Positions 50,140 to 58,254 of a DNA stretch of 64,000 nucleotides are shown here, piece by piece; position 1 is the first letter of the stretch; every line of letters starts with the position of its first letter. The notes below the pieces were generated by a model that saw only the letters and a program-made list of their open reading frames with translations, was not told the DNA's origin and ran no database searches. Origin of the DNA: Ferrovibrio sp. (GTDB lineage: Bacteria > Pseudomonadota > Alphaproteobacteria > Ferrovibrionales > Ferrovibrionaceae); assembly GCF_025869515.1 (NCBI RefSeq), contig NZ_JAOZVR010000012.1, positions 32,886 through 96,885 on the forward strand. Reading direction: 5' to 3'. The translations under genes and the position numbers were made by a program.

Positions 50140-51074
50140 CGGCGTGCCGGCTGACACGACGCGGCCTGTTCCACATGGGCTTCGTAGCCCTGATGCTGGC
50201 TGCGCGACGGGGGCTGGCCCAGATGTCCGAGAGTGACATTATCGGTGAGCCTGAGCACCATCTCGTGGCACCTGGTGACACCCTGGCTGATCTGGCCCTG
50301 CGCCACGATCTCGGTTATGGCGAACTGGTCGCGGCCAACCGCGGCATCGACCCCTGGCTGCCGGAGGAGGGGCGAACCGTGCTGTTGCCAAAGCAACATG
50401 TTCTGCCAGCGGCACAGCGCAACGGAATCGTCATCAACATGGGCGACCAGCGGCTGTATTTTTTCCAGTCCGGTGGTGCAGTCTTAAGCTTTCCGATCGG
50501 TATTGCCGTCGATAACGACGCCATCGTTCTCGGCCTGACGCGCATAGTACGCAAGCGCGAGAATCCGGTCTGGATTCCACCGGCCTCAATCCGCGCCGAA
50601 CGGCCGGAACTGCCCGATGCGGTGGGGCCGGGACCCGATAATCCGCTCGGCTCCTTTGCTCTCGATCTCGGCTGGCCCGCCATGGTGATGCATGGCACCA
50701 ACCGGCCCTATGGCATCGGCCGAAGGGTCAGTCACGGTTGTTTCCGACTATACGAAAACGATATCGCGACGCTCTATCGGCTTGTGTCTCTGGGAACACC
50801 AGTGAATGTCGTCTATCAGCCGGTCAAGCTCGGCTGGCATGATCATGCCCTGATGCTGGAAATTCATCCCAGCGCCAACCAGATGGCAGAATTGGACGAG
50901 CGAGGCGATTTCACCCCCGATGAGCCTGTGGAATTACCAGGCGTGGTGTCGGGAGTGATCGGTCCGGCGCTGCATGCCAGGATCGCCTGGGATGTGGTGG
51001 CCGAGACAGCTTGGCGCCGCACCGGCATGCCGGTGCGCATCGACCTGCCACCGGTGCTGGCACCACAGCGTTGA
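50136..51074 (+). CDS. L,D-transpeptidase with LysM domain
   Basis: The 312-residue protein crosslinks peptidoglycan or attaches proteins to it in the periplasm. It starts with a twin-arginine-like signal (TRRGLFHMGFVALML, cleavage near GLAQ), then a LysM segment (LVAPGDTLADLALRHDLGYGELVAANRG) and the YkuD domain with IVINMGDQRLYFF and the catalytic HGTNRPYGIGRRVSHGCFRLY (Cys in SHGC-R). The GTG start at 50136 overlaps the adh stop, so both are probably one transcript under the FNR/FixK promoter. Confidence 0.87.
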   Translation: MTACRLTRRGLFHMGFVALMLAARRGLAQMSESDIIGEPEHHLVAPGDTLADLALRHDLGYGELVAANRGIDPWLPEEGRTVLLPKQHVLPAAQRNGIVINMGDQRLYFFQSGGAVLSFPIGIAVDNDAIVLGLTRIVRKRENPVWIPPASIRAERPELPDAVGPGPDNPLGSFALDLGWPAMVMHGTNRPYGIGRRVSHGCFRLYENDIATLYRLVSLGTPVNVVYQPVKLGWHDHALMLEIHPSANQMAELDERGDFTPDEPVELPGVVSGVIGPALHARIAWDVVAETAWRRTGMPVRIDLPPVLAPQR

Positions 51075-51083
51075 GGCGTAATC

Positions 51084-51380
51084 CTACTTACGCTGGCTGC
51101 GCGAGAACATTCGTTCGGCGCGCTCGCTTGCCAGGCGGGCATCGGCCGCTGCCTTGACGGCGGCATCGGCGGCGGCGGTCGCCTTGGCCTCGGATCGTGT
51201 TGCGGCCTCTTGAGCAGCCTGGGCTGCCGCGCTGGCCTTGATCGCCTCCATCTTGGCGTCGTTGGCAATCGAGCGAACCTGATCGAGGGTTGCGCGATCC
51301 TCCTGGCTCAGCTGCGTGCAGCCCGTGGCGAGCAGGGCCTGGATGGCGAGAATGGCAAGGAATTTCCGGATGGATGACAT
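51084..51380 (-). CDS. Ala-rich small lipoprotein (Lpp-like)
   Basis: The 98-residue precursor has a lipoprotein signal with lipobox LATGC (Cys21). The mature part is a continuous Ala-rich helix with heptad spacing (AQAAQEAATRSEAKATAAADAAVKAAADARLASERAERM), like Braun-type lipoproteins that form trimers, and ends in basic residues FSRSQRK, a possible covalent site for an L,D-transpeptidase. It is convergent with the L,D-transpeptidase gene 9 bases away. An FNR/FixK box lies 76 bases upstream. Confidence 0.8.
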   Translation of the reverse strand: MSSIRKFLAILAIQALLATGCTQLSQEDRATLDQVRSIANDAKMEAIKASAAAQAAQEAATRSEAKATAAADAAVKAAADARLASERAERMFSRSQRK

Positions 51381-51449
51381 GGCAGCCTGTCCTATATGGA
51401 AGTTGCGGTGAGTCCATCAGTATCAAAACAGAAACCGGCGGACCGGCCC

Positions 51450-51463
51450 TTGACGCATATCAA
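51450..51463. promoter_or_regulatory. FNR/FixK box 2
   Basis: TTGACGCATATCAA is the exact reverse complement of box 1. In the lpp direction its centre is 41.5 bases before a start near 51415, with TTTGAT at the -10 position (51427-51422, - strand). It lies between the divergent lipoprotein and gabD genes. Confidence 0.55.
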
Positions 51464-51554
51464 GCGAATTGCTTCGCGCCATATACGCCAGGGCCATTGC
51501 CGGATCGCGCGCTGCATATCAAAGTAACGCCCGGCTTTTTGAGGAGGACGCCCG

Positions 51555-53012
51555 ATGACCCATATCAAGCATGCCGATCTGCTGCGCCGTCAGGCCTATA
51601 TCGATGGCGCCTGGGTGGAGGCGGACAGCGGCAAGAGCTTCAAGGTCACCAATCCGGCCGATGGCAGCCTGATTGCCGAGGTGCCGGACATGGGCAGGGC
51701 CGAGACGAAGCGCGCCATTGCGGCGGCGCAGGCGGCCTGGCCGGCCTGGGCGGCGCTGACCGCCAAGCAGCGCGGCGCGATCCTGCGCAAATGGTACGAC
51801 CTGATCCTGCAGAACCAGGACGATCTCGGTGCGCTGATGACGCTGGAGCAGGGCAAGCCGCTGGCCGAGGCCAGGGGCGAGGTGGCCTATGGTGCCAGCT
51901 TCGTCGAATGGTTCGCCGAAGAGGGCCGCCGCATCTATGGCGACACCATTCCTGGCCACGCGCCTGATAAACGCATCGTCGTGATCAAGCAGCCGATCGG
52001 TGTGGTGGCGGCGATCACGCCGTGGAATTTCCCGATTGCCATGATCACCCGCAAGGTGGCGCCGGCATTGGCCGCCGGCTGCCCGGTGGTGGTCAAGCCG
52101 GCCGAAGACACGCCGCTCTGCGCGCTGGCGCTGGCCTGGCTGGCCGAGCAGGCCGGCATGCCGAAAGGTGTGTTCAACGTCGTCACCTCCTCGAACGGCC
52201 CCGAGGTGGGCGTGGAACTCACCACCAATCCGATCGTGCGCAAGGTGTCGTTCACCGGCTCGACGGAAGTCGGCAAGATTCTGATGCGCCAGAGCGCCGA
52301 TACGCTGAAGAAGCTGTCGCTCGAACTCGGTGGCAATGCGCCCTTCATCGTCTTCGACGATGCCGATATCGATGCCGCCGTCACCGGTGCGATGATTTCG
52401 AAATACCGCAATACCGGGCAGACCTGCGTCTGTACCAACCGCTTCTTCGTGCAGGAAAAGGTCTACGATGCCTTCGCCGCCAGGCTGACTGAAGCCGTGA
52501 AGAAACTGAAGACCGGCCCCGGTTTCGCCGAGGGTGTCAACCAGGGGCCGCTCATCAACCAGGATGCGCTCGACAAGGTCGAGCGGCTGGTGGCGGATGC
52601 CAAAGCCAAGGGCGCCAGGGTGCTGCTCGGCGGCGAACGCCACGAGCTGGGCGGCACCTTCTACCAGCCCAGCGTGATCGGCGACGCCACGACGCAGATG
52701 GACTCCGCGCAGGAGGAAATCTTCGGTCCGGTGGCGCTGCTGTATCGTTTCAAGGATGAAGCCGAGGCAATCCGGCTCGCCAACGACACGCCCTACGGTC
52801 TGGCCGCCTATTTCTACAGCCGCGATATCGGCCGGGTCTGGCGCGTGGCCGAGCAGCTGGAATACGGCATGGTCGGCATCAACGAAGGCCTGATCTCGAC
52901 GGCCGAGGCGCCGTTCGGCGGCGTGAAGGAATCCGGCCATGGCCGCGAGGGCTCGAAATACGGCATCGACAGCTTCATCGAGCTCAAATACCTCTGTTTC
53001 GGCGGGGTTTGA
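51555..53012 (+). CDS. gabD: NAD(P)-dependent succinate-semialdehyde dehydrogenase
   Basis: The 485-residue aldehyde dehydrogenase has ITPWNFPIAMITRKVAPALAAG, FTGSTEVGKIL, the catalytic Glu in LELGGNAPFIVFD, the catalytic Cys in NTGQTCVCTNRFFV, and EAPFGGVKESGHGREGS. The pattern and length fit GabD (GABA degradation), but 2-oxoglutarate semialdehyde or glutarate semialdehyde are possible substrates, which would complete the KdgD pathway. GAGGAGG precedes the ATG. The dauA gene follows after 122 bases. Confidence 0.88.
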   Translation: MTHIKHADLLRRQAYIDGAWVEADSGKSFKVTNPADGSLIAEVPDMGRAETKRAIAAAQAAWPAWAALTAKQRGAILRKWYDLILQNQDDLGALMTLEQGKPLAEARGEVAYGASFVEWFAEEGRRIYGDTIPGHAPDKRIVVIKQPIGVVAAITPWNFPIAMITRKVAPALAAGCPVVVKPAEDTPLCALALAWLAEQAGMPKGVFNVVTSSNGPEVGVELTTNPIVRKVSFTGSTEVGKILMRQSADTLKKLSLELGGNAPFIVFDDADIDAAVTGAMISKYRNTGQTCVCTNRFFVQEKVYDAFAARLTEAVKKLKTGPGFAEGVNQGPLINQDALDKVERLVADAKAKGARVLLGGERHELGGTFYQPSVIGDATTQMDSAQEEIFGPVALLYRFKDEAEAIRLANDTPYGLAAYFYSRDIGRVWRVAEQLEYGMVGINEGLISTAEAPFGGVKESGHGREGSKYGIDSFIELKYLCFGGV

Positions 53013-53134
53013 TGCGGCGCATTATTGCGCCATGCCATGAAGGTATTGGTCGCGTAGAGCGGCGATCTCTATAGTCGGTGTTGCCAGCGGCACAAAAAGA
53101 TGCCGCGGCAGCCCCGGACTGGAAAGAGGATCGC

Positions 53135-54268
53135 ATGACGGATCGTTACGACGTAGTGATTATCGGCGGCGGCATAGCCGGCGCCGGCGCGGGTTATGAG
53201 CTGGCGCGGGCCGGCAAGCAGGTGGTGCTGCTGGAGCGCGAGAGCCAGCCGGGTTACCACACCACCGGCCGCTCGGCCGCTCTGTTCGCCGAGACTTACG
53301 GCAATGCGCCGATCCGTGCGCTCACGGTGGCCAGCCGCGATTTCCTGATGAACCCGCCGGCCGGTTTCGCCTCGGTGCCGATCCTCACCCCGCGCGGCGC
53401 GCTGCATATCGGCAGCACGGCCCAGGCCGCCGAGCTGGACGGCAAATACGACGACATGCGCAAGCTGGTGCCGACCGTGAAGCGGCTTTCGGCCGCCGAG
53501 ACCCAGGCGCTGATGCCGGTGCTGAAGCCCGAAGCCGTCAGCGGCGGCGCGCTGGCCGAGCCCGATGCGATGGATATCGAGGTGCATGCCCTGCATAATG
53601 GCCTGCTGCGCGGCATGACCGCGGCTGGCGGTCGTATGGTCACAGATGCCGAGGTCACCGGCCTGCAGAAGGTCGGCAACGACTGGCAGGTCGAGACCAC
53701 GAAGGGCGGCTTCGCCGCGCCGGTGGTGATCAATGCCGCCGGCGCCTGGAGCGACGTGGTCGCCGGCATGGCTGGCGTGAAGCCGATCGGCCTGAAGCCG
53801 AAGCGCCGCACCGCGGTGACCTTCGATCCGCCGAACGGCACCGATATTCACGCCTGGCCGATGGTGATCGACGCCGACGAGGAATGGTATTTCAAACCCG
53901 ATGCCGGCCGCATCCTGCTGTCGCCCTGCGACGAGACCGATTCCGAACCCTGCGATGCGCAACCTGATGAGATGGATATCGCCATCGCGGTCGACCGGCT
54001 GGAAACTGTGTCCACCCTGCAGGTACGTCGCCTGGCGGCGAAATGGGCCGGGCTGCGCAGCTTCGTCGACGACCGCACGGTGGTCTGCGGCTTCGACGCC
54101 GAAAAGGCCGGTTTCTTCTGGCTGGCGGCCCAGGGCGGCTATGGCATCCAGACCTCGGCGGCGATGGCGCGGGTCGCCGCGGCGCTGGCGCAGGGCCGCG
54201 GTTTGCCGCAGGATGTGGCCGATCTCGGCCTCGCCGAGCCCGACCTCAGCCCGTCACGCCTCAGATAG
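53135..54268 (+). CDS. dauA: FAD-dependent D-arginine dehydrogenase-like oxidoreductase
   Basis: The 377-residue DAO-family flavoprotein starts DVVIIGGGIAGAGAGYELA (FAD site) and has GYHTTGRSAALFAETYGN, VINAAGAWSDVVAGMAGVKPIGLKPKRRT and AAQGGYGIQTSAAMARV. These blocks follow the Pseudomonas D-arginine dehydrogenase DauA closely, which turns D-arginine and other D-amino acids into 2-keto acids and passes electrons to a quinone. Substrate range here is inferred. The ATG at 53135 gives the normal N-terminus. Its stop is directly followed by the next ATG (TAGATG). Confidence 0.8.
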   Translation: MTDRYDVVIIGGGIAGAGAGYELARAGKQVVLLERESQPGYHTTGRSAALFAETYGNAPIRALTVASRDFLMNPPAGFASVPILTPRGALHIGSTAQAAELDGKYDDMRKLVPTVKRLSAAETQALMPVLKPEAVSGGALAEPDAMDIEVHALHNGLLRGMTAAGGRMVTDAEVTGLQKVGNDWQVETTKGGFAAPVVINAAGAWSDVVAGMAGVKPIGLKPKRRTAVTFDPPNGTDIHAWPMVIDADEEWYFKPDAGRILLSPCDETDSEPCDAQPDEMDIAIAVDRLETVSTLQVRRLAAKWAGLRSFVDDRTVVCGFDAEKAGFFWLAAQGGYGIQTSAAMARVAAALAQGRGLPQDVADLGLAEPDLSPSRLR

Positions 54269-56350
54269 ATGAACGCACCCTTCGCCCCGGCATCGACCGC
54301 CAAAAAGATCGGCCACAGCGCCTGCCCGCATGACTGCCCGTCGACCTGCGCGCTGGAGATCGAGCTGCTGCCGAACGGTACCATCGGCAAGGTGCGCGGG
54401 GCGGAGGAGAACAGCTACACCGCCGGCGTGATCTGCGCCAAGGTGGCGCGCTATGCCGAGCGCGCCAACCACAGGGAGCGGCTGCTGCAACCCCTGCTGC
54501 GCACCGGCCCGAAGGGCAGCGGACAGTATGCGCCGATCTCCTGGGGCGAGGCGCTGGATCGCACGGCGGAAGCTCTTATCGCGGCCGAGAAGAAATACGG
54601 CAGCGAAACCGTCTGGCCTTATTACTATGCCGGCACGATGGGCCTGGTGCAGCGCGATGGCATCCATCGCCTGCGCAACGTGAAGCGCTATTCCGGCCAG
54701 CATTCCACCATCTGCGTCACACTCGCCCGCGCCGGCTACATCGCCGCCACCGGCAGCCTGCATGGCCCCGATCCGCGCGAGATGGCGAAAAGCGACATTG
54801 TGGTGATCTGGGGCACTAACGCCGTGCATACCCAAGTCAATGTGATGACCCATGCGATCCGCGCCCGCAAGGAGCGCGGGGCGAAGATCGTGGTGATCGA
54901 CGCCTATCGCAATGCCACCGCCGAACAGGCCGATGTGGCGCTGATCCTGCGGCCGGGCACCGACGGCGCGCTGGCCTGCGCCGTGATGCATGTGCTGTTC
55001 CGCGACGGCTATGCCGACCGCGACTTCATGGCGCGCCATACCGATGTGCCGGCCGAGCTGGAAGCGCATCTCGCCACCCGCACGCCGGAATGGGCGGCCG
55101 CGATCACAGGGCTGAGCGCGCAGCAGATCATCGATTTCGCCCATATGCTGGGCCGCACAAAGAAGCATTACATCCGGCTCGGCTACGGTTTCGCGCGCAG
55201 CCGCAACGGCGCGGTCAACATGCATGCGGCCACCTGCATCGCCAGCGTCACCGGCGCCTGGCAATACGAGGGCGGTGGCGCCTTTCACAACAACGGCGCG
55301 ATCTTCCACTGGAACAAGACGCTGATCGAAGGTCTCGATGCGCTCGATCCGAGCATCCGCATGCTCGACCAGTCGCAGATCGGCCCGGTGCTGACCGGCG
55401 ATGCGCAGGCGCTGCGACACGGCCCGCCGGTGACCGCGCTGCTGATCCAGAACACCAATCCGGTGGAAGTGGCGCCGGAATCGCTGCTGGTGCAGAAGGG
55501 CTTCGCGCGCGACGACCTGTTCACCTGCGTGCATGAGCAGTTCATGACGCCGACGGCGAAGATGGCCGATATCGTGCTGCCGGCCACCATGTTCACCGAA
55601 CATGACGACATCTACCAGGCCGGCGGGCAGCAGCATATCCTGCTCGGGCCGAAGCTGGTCGAGGCGCCGGGCGAGGCGCGCGAGAATCACTATGTGATCT
55701 GCGAACTGGCGAAGCGGCTCGGTGCCGAACATCCCGGCTTCGACATGAGCGCCATCGAGATGGTGGAGGCGACGCTGAAAGCCTCGGGCTGGCCCGATGT
55801 GGCGACCCTGCGCGAACGCCGCTGGCATGACTGCCAGCCGGATTTCGCGACGGCGCATTACAGCGACGGCTTCGGCTGGCCGGACCGGAAATTCCGCTTC
55901 AGCCCGGACTGGGCGGCGATGGGGCCGGATGCCGAGGGCATGCCGGCCTTGCCCGATCACTGGCTCAGCATCGAGCCGGCGACCGACGAGCATCCCTTCC
56001 GCATGATCACCTCGCCGGCGCGCAATTTCCTCAACACCAGCTTCACCGAGACACCGACCTCGATCAAGAAAGAGGGCCGGCCGACCCTGTTCCTCCATCC
56101 CGAGGACGCCGCCGGTCTCGGCATCGCCGAGGGCGATCTGGTGCGGATCGGCAACCGGCGCGGCAGCATCCGCATCCATGCCCGGCTCTATGCCGGGGTG
56201 CAGCGCGGCGTGGTGGTGGTGGAAAGCATCTGGCCGCATGCGGCCTTCGTCGACGGCATGGGCATCAACGCGCTGACCGGCGCGGACGCCGCCAAGCCCA
56301 ATGGCGGCGCCGCTTTCCACGATAATGCGATCTGGGTCCGCACGGCTTAA
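54269..56350 (+). CDS. molybdopterin oxidoreductase with N-terminal 4Fe-4S site
   Basis: The 693-residue protein has the DMSO-reductase-family layout. The cluster ligands are in ACPHDCPSTCALEIE and GVICAKV; then PISWGEALDRTAEALI, the conserved TICVTLARAGY, IVVIWGTNAVHTQ, and the C-terminal cofactor-binding domain RMITSPARNFLNTSF and EGDLVRIGNRRGSI. It has no twin-arginine signal, so it is cytoplasmic. The residue binding molybdenum is not obvious. No partner subunit or maturation gene is adjacent. It starts with no gap after dauA and is probably co-translated; substrate unknown. Confidence 0.85.
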   Translation: MNAPFAPASTAKKIGHSACPHDCPSTCALEIELLPNGTIGKVRGAEENSYTAGVICAKVARYAERANHRERLLQPLLRTGPKGSGQYAPISWGEALDRTAEALIAAEKKYGSETVWPYYYAGTMGLVQRDGIHRLRNVKRYSGQHSTICVTLARAGYIAATGSLHGPDPREMAKSDIVVIWGTNAVHTQVNVMTHAIRARKERGAKIVVIDAYRNATAEQADVALILRPGTDGALACAVMHVLFRDGYADRDFMARHTDVPAELEAHLATRTPEWAAAITGLSAQQIIDFAHMLGRTKKHYIRLGYGFARSRNGAVNMHAATCIASVTGAWQYEGGGAFHNNGAIFHWNKTLIEGLDALDPSIRMLDQSQIGPVLTGDAQALRHGPPVTALLIQNTNPVEVAPESLLVQKGFARDDLFTCVHEQFMTPTAKMADIVLPATMFTEHDDIYQAGGQQHILLGPKLVEAPGEARENHYVICELAKRLGAEHPGFDMSAIEMVEATLKASGWPDVATLRERRWHDCQPDFATAHYSDGFGWPDRKFRFSPDWAAMGPDAEGMPALPDHWLSIEPATDEHPFRMITSPARNFLNTSFTETPTSIKKEGRPTLFLHPEDAAGLGIAEGDLVRIGNRRGSIRIHARLYAGVQRGVVVVESIWPHAAFVDGMGINALTGADAAKPNGGAAFHDNAIWVRTA

Positions 56351-56440
56351 CTGCGAAACCGGCTAACCGATTGAAATCCTGAAGCCCGGGCGCTGACATG
56401 GCCGGCCAGTCATGGCCGATTGCGCGCCCGTTTGCGGCCG

Positions 56441-56510
56441 GCGCATGGCCAATGCGAGCCAATGGAAGCCAACGCGAGCCAATTCTGGCCAATCCTGGCC
56501 AACGCGGACC
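56441..56510. repeat. decamer tandem repeat
   Basis: Seven 10-base units follow each other without gaps. Units two to six are AATGCGAGCC, AATGGAAGCC, AACGCGAGCC, AATTCTGGCC and AATCCTGGCC, with a related unit on each side. Consensus AAYGCGAGCC, ending in GCC. It lies in the 316-base gene-free stretch 56351-56666. Confidence 0.75.
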
Positions 56511-56589
56511 GGTGCGATCCTCTGTCACCGGCGGCGACGGCCATGCCGGATCCGGCGCCGGACCTCAGATGGGGCGGAGGGGCAATCGT

Positions 56590-56616
56590 GACAAGTGGGA
56601 CAAGCAGGACAATAAA
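56590..56616. repeat. nonamer tandem repeat GACAAGNNG
   Basis: GACAAGTGG, GACAAGCAG and GACAATAAA stand head to tail 50 bases before the GST gene. The third copy is degenerate. Confidence 0.45.
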
Positions 56617-56666
56617 TTTTCCGCCATCCGCTTGGCTGCCGCACCGGCCGCTGACAGGCTGGCGGA

Positions 56667-57299
56667 ATGCTGAAAATTTACGGCCACCCCAATTCGATCA
56701 ATGTGCGCAAGGTGCTGTGGCTCTGCGCTGAACTTGAACTGCCATACAAGCGCGAGGACTGGGGCGGCTACGGCCGGTTCCGTCCGCTCGATACGCCGGA
56801 ATTCCGCGCGCTCAATCCCGTGGGCATGATTCCGGTGATCGACGATGGCGGCGTGATCGTGTGGGAGTCGAATGCGATCCTGCGCTATCTGGCCGCGAAG
56901 ACGGGCCGGTACGACCTGCTGCCGGCCGATCCGGCGGCGCGCGCGGGCATCGAGCAGTGGATGGACTGGCAGGCCTCGGATTTCAACAACAGCTGGCGGG
57001 CCTGCTTCATGGGTCTGGTGCGCAGGAATCCGGCCTTCGATGCCGCGGCCATTGCCGCCTCGCTGCAGCAGTTCAATGCCGCCGTCGGTATCGTCGATGC
57101 GCAGCTCGGGCGCAACGGCGGCTATATCGCGGGCGGCAGTTTCACGCTGGCCGATATTCCCATCGGCCTTGCGGTGCATCGCTGGTATTCGGTGCCCATG
57201 GAAGATGCGCGGCCGGACTACCGGCATGTCGCGGCCTATTACGACCGCCTGAACGCGCGGCCGGGCTATCGTGCCCATGGCCGCAACGGCGTGCCGTAA
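56667..57299 (+). CDS. glutathione S-transferase family protein
   Basis: The 210-residue protein has the thioredoxin-like N-terminal domain (KIYGHPNSINVRKVLWLCAELELPY, NPVGMIPVIDDGGVIVWESNAILRYLA with the glutathione-binding Glu-Ser) and the helical C-terminal domain (GGSFTLADIPIGLAVHRW with the conserved Asp). Ser10-type catalysis is likely because of HPNSINVRK, as in theta/beta-like GSTs. GGCGG precedes the ATG. It is the first gene after the repeat region; the next gene ends 3 bases away on the other strand. Substrate unknown. Confidence 0.87.
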   Translation: MLKIYGHPNSINVRKVLWLCAELELPYKREDWGGYGRFRPLDTPEFRALNPVGMIPVIDDGGVIVWESNAILRYLAAKTGRYDLLPADPAARAGIEQWMDWQASDFNNSWRACFMGLVRRNPAFDAAAIAASLQQFNAAVGIVDAQLGRNGGYIAGGSFTLADIPIGLAVHRWYSVPMEDARPDYRHVAAYYDRLNARPGYRAHGRNGVP

Positions 57300-57302
57300 G
57301 CG

Positions 57303-57386
57303 TCAGAAGATCGCCTTGAATATCCCGAGCCAGACCAGCAGGCCGGTGACAAAGACGATGCCGATGATCCAGGCGAGAATTTTCAT
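57303..57386 (-). CDS. 27-residue single-pass membrane microprotein
   Basis: The peptide starts MKILAWIIGIVFVTGLL and ends LGIFKAIF: one hydrophobic helix with a Lys at each end. No Shine-Dalgarno is clear, but a perfect GGAAC-N16-CGTT promoter lies about 30 bases upstream and would make a short leader. I believe similar short peptides occur in other alphaproteobacteria, from memory only. It ends 3 bases from the convergent GST stop. Function is unknown; stress-induced membrane microproteins often modulate a larger membrane partner. Confidence 0.55.
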   Translation of the reverse strand: MKILAWIIGIVFVTGLLVWLGIFKAIF

Positions 57387-57415
57387 GTCGCAGCATCCCA
57401 GGTTGCCCGATGCAG

Positions 57416-57440
57416 AACGGCAGCGGGAACGGAGGGTTCC
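57416..57440 (-). promoter_or_regulatory. EcfG-type promoter of the microprotein gene
   Basis: On the - strand GGAAC (57440-57436) and CGTT (57419-57416) are separated by exactly 16 bases, the same layout as the csbD promoter at 23319-23343. Confidence 0.72.
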
Positions 57441-57545
57441 AGGGCCGATTGCGGGATGGCGCGGATTCCCGGCCTCCGCCATTGCGTCCGGCCAGGTCGC
57501 ATGCTGGACTGGCCGCAACCCAGACTCCGTCTGCTGCGAGGCCCC

Positions 57546-58232
57546 ATGGATTTCCAGAACCGCACTGTCATCGTCACCGGCGGCACCGGTGCACTCGGCC
57601 GCGCCGTGGTCGGCGCATTGCTGGCCGCCGGCGCGCAATGCCGCTTGTCCTATCTCCACGAGAAGGAAGTCGCGACCTTTCCATACAAGGACCGCGTCAC
57701 GCTGGTCGGCCCCTGCGAACTGACCAATGAGGCGGACGTGGCGCAACTGTATGAGGGCGTCGACGGACTCTGGGCCTCGATCCACATCGCCGGCGGCTTT
57801 GCTATGAGCAAGCTGGAGGAGACCGGCAAGAACGACCTGATGGAGATGGTGAATACCAACCTGGTCAGCTGCCATCTGTGCAGCCGGGCCGCGGTGCGTG
57901 CCTTCAGCAATGGCGGGCGGATCGTCAATGTCGGCGCCCGCCCGGGCCTCGAACCACGGCTCGGCGCCGGCATGAGCGCCTATGCCGCCAGCAAGGCCGC
58001 CGTAATCGCGCTGACCCAGGCTCTGGCGGCGGAACTGGCGCCGCGCGATATCCTGGTGAATGCGGTGGTGCCGTCGATCATCGACACGCCGGCCAATCGC
58101 GCCAGCATGCCCGACGCCGATCATGCCGCCTGGCCCAGGCCCGACCAGATTGCCGCCACGATCGCGTTTCTGGCTTCGCCTGACAACCGGGTGACGACCG
58201 GCGGCGCCATACCGGTCTCAGGCCGGACCTAG
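57546..58232 (+). CDS. short-chain dehydrogenase/reductase without the usual catalytic serine
   Basis: The 228-residue SDR has the NAD(P) site VIVTGGTGALGRAVV and the catalytic YAASKAAV. The usual Ser about 12-13 residues before the Tyr is replaced: the stretch reads IVNVGARPGLEPRLGAGMSAY, with Gly/Pro at those places. I recall relatives with NVAARP in this place, so it may be a family trait rather than a dead enzyme. GAGG lies 5 bases before the ATG at 57546. Neighbours do not suggest a substrate. Confidence 0.78.
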   Translation: MDFQNRTVIVTGGTGALGRAVVGALLAAGAQCRLSYLHEKEVATFPYKDRVTLVGPCELTNEADVAQLYEGVDGLWASIHIAGGFAMSKLEETGKNDLMEMVNTNLVSCHLCSRAAVRAFSNGGRIVNVGARPGLEPRLGAGMSAYAASKAAVIALTQALAAELAPRDILVNAVVPSIIDTPANRASMPDADHAAWPRPDQIAATIAFLASPDNRVTTGGAIPVSGRT

Positions 58233-58254
58233 CAGCAGCCGGAGGCTTGGGGCG

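Noticed and set aside
53013..53035. Hairpin GGCGCA/TGCGCC after gabD as a terminator
   Set aside because: A short 6-bp stem with no T run, and the next gene is probably in the same transcript.
54254..56320. 688-codon open frame on the - strand
   Set aside because: Exactly antisense to the molybdopterin oxidoreductase; no domain or Shine-Dalgarno.
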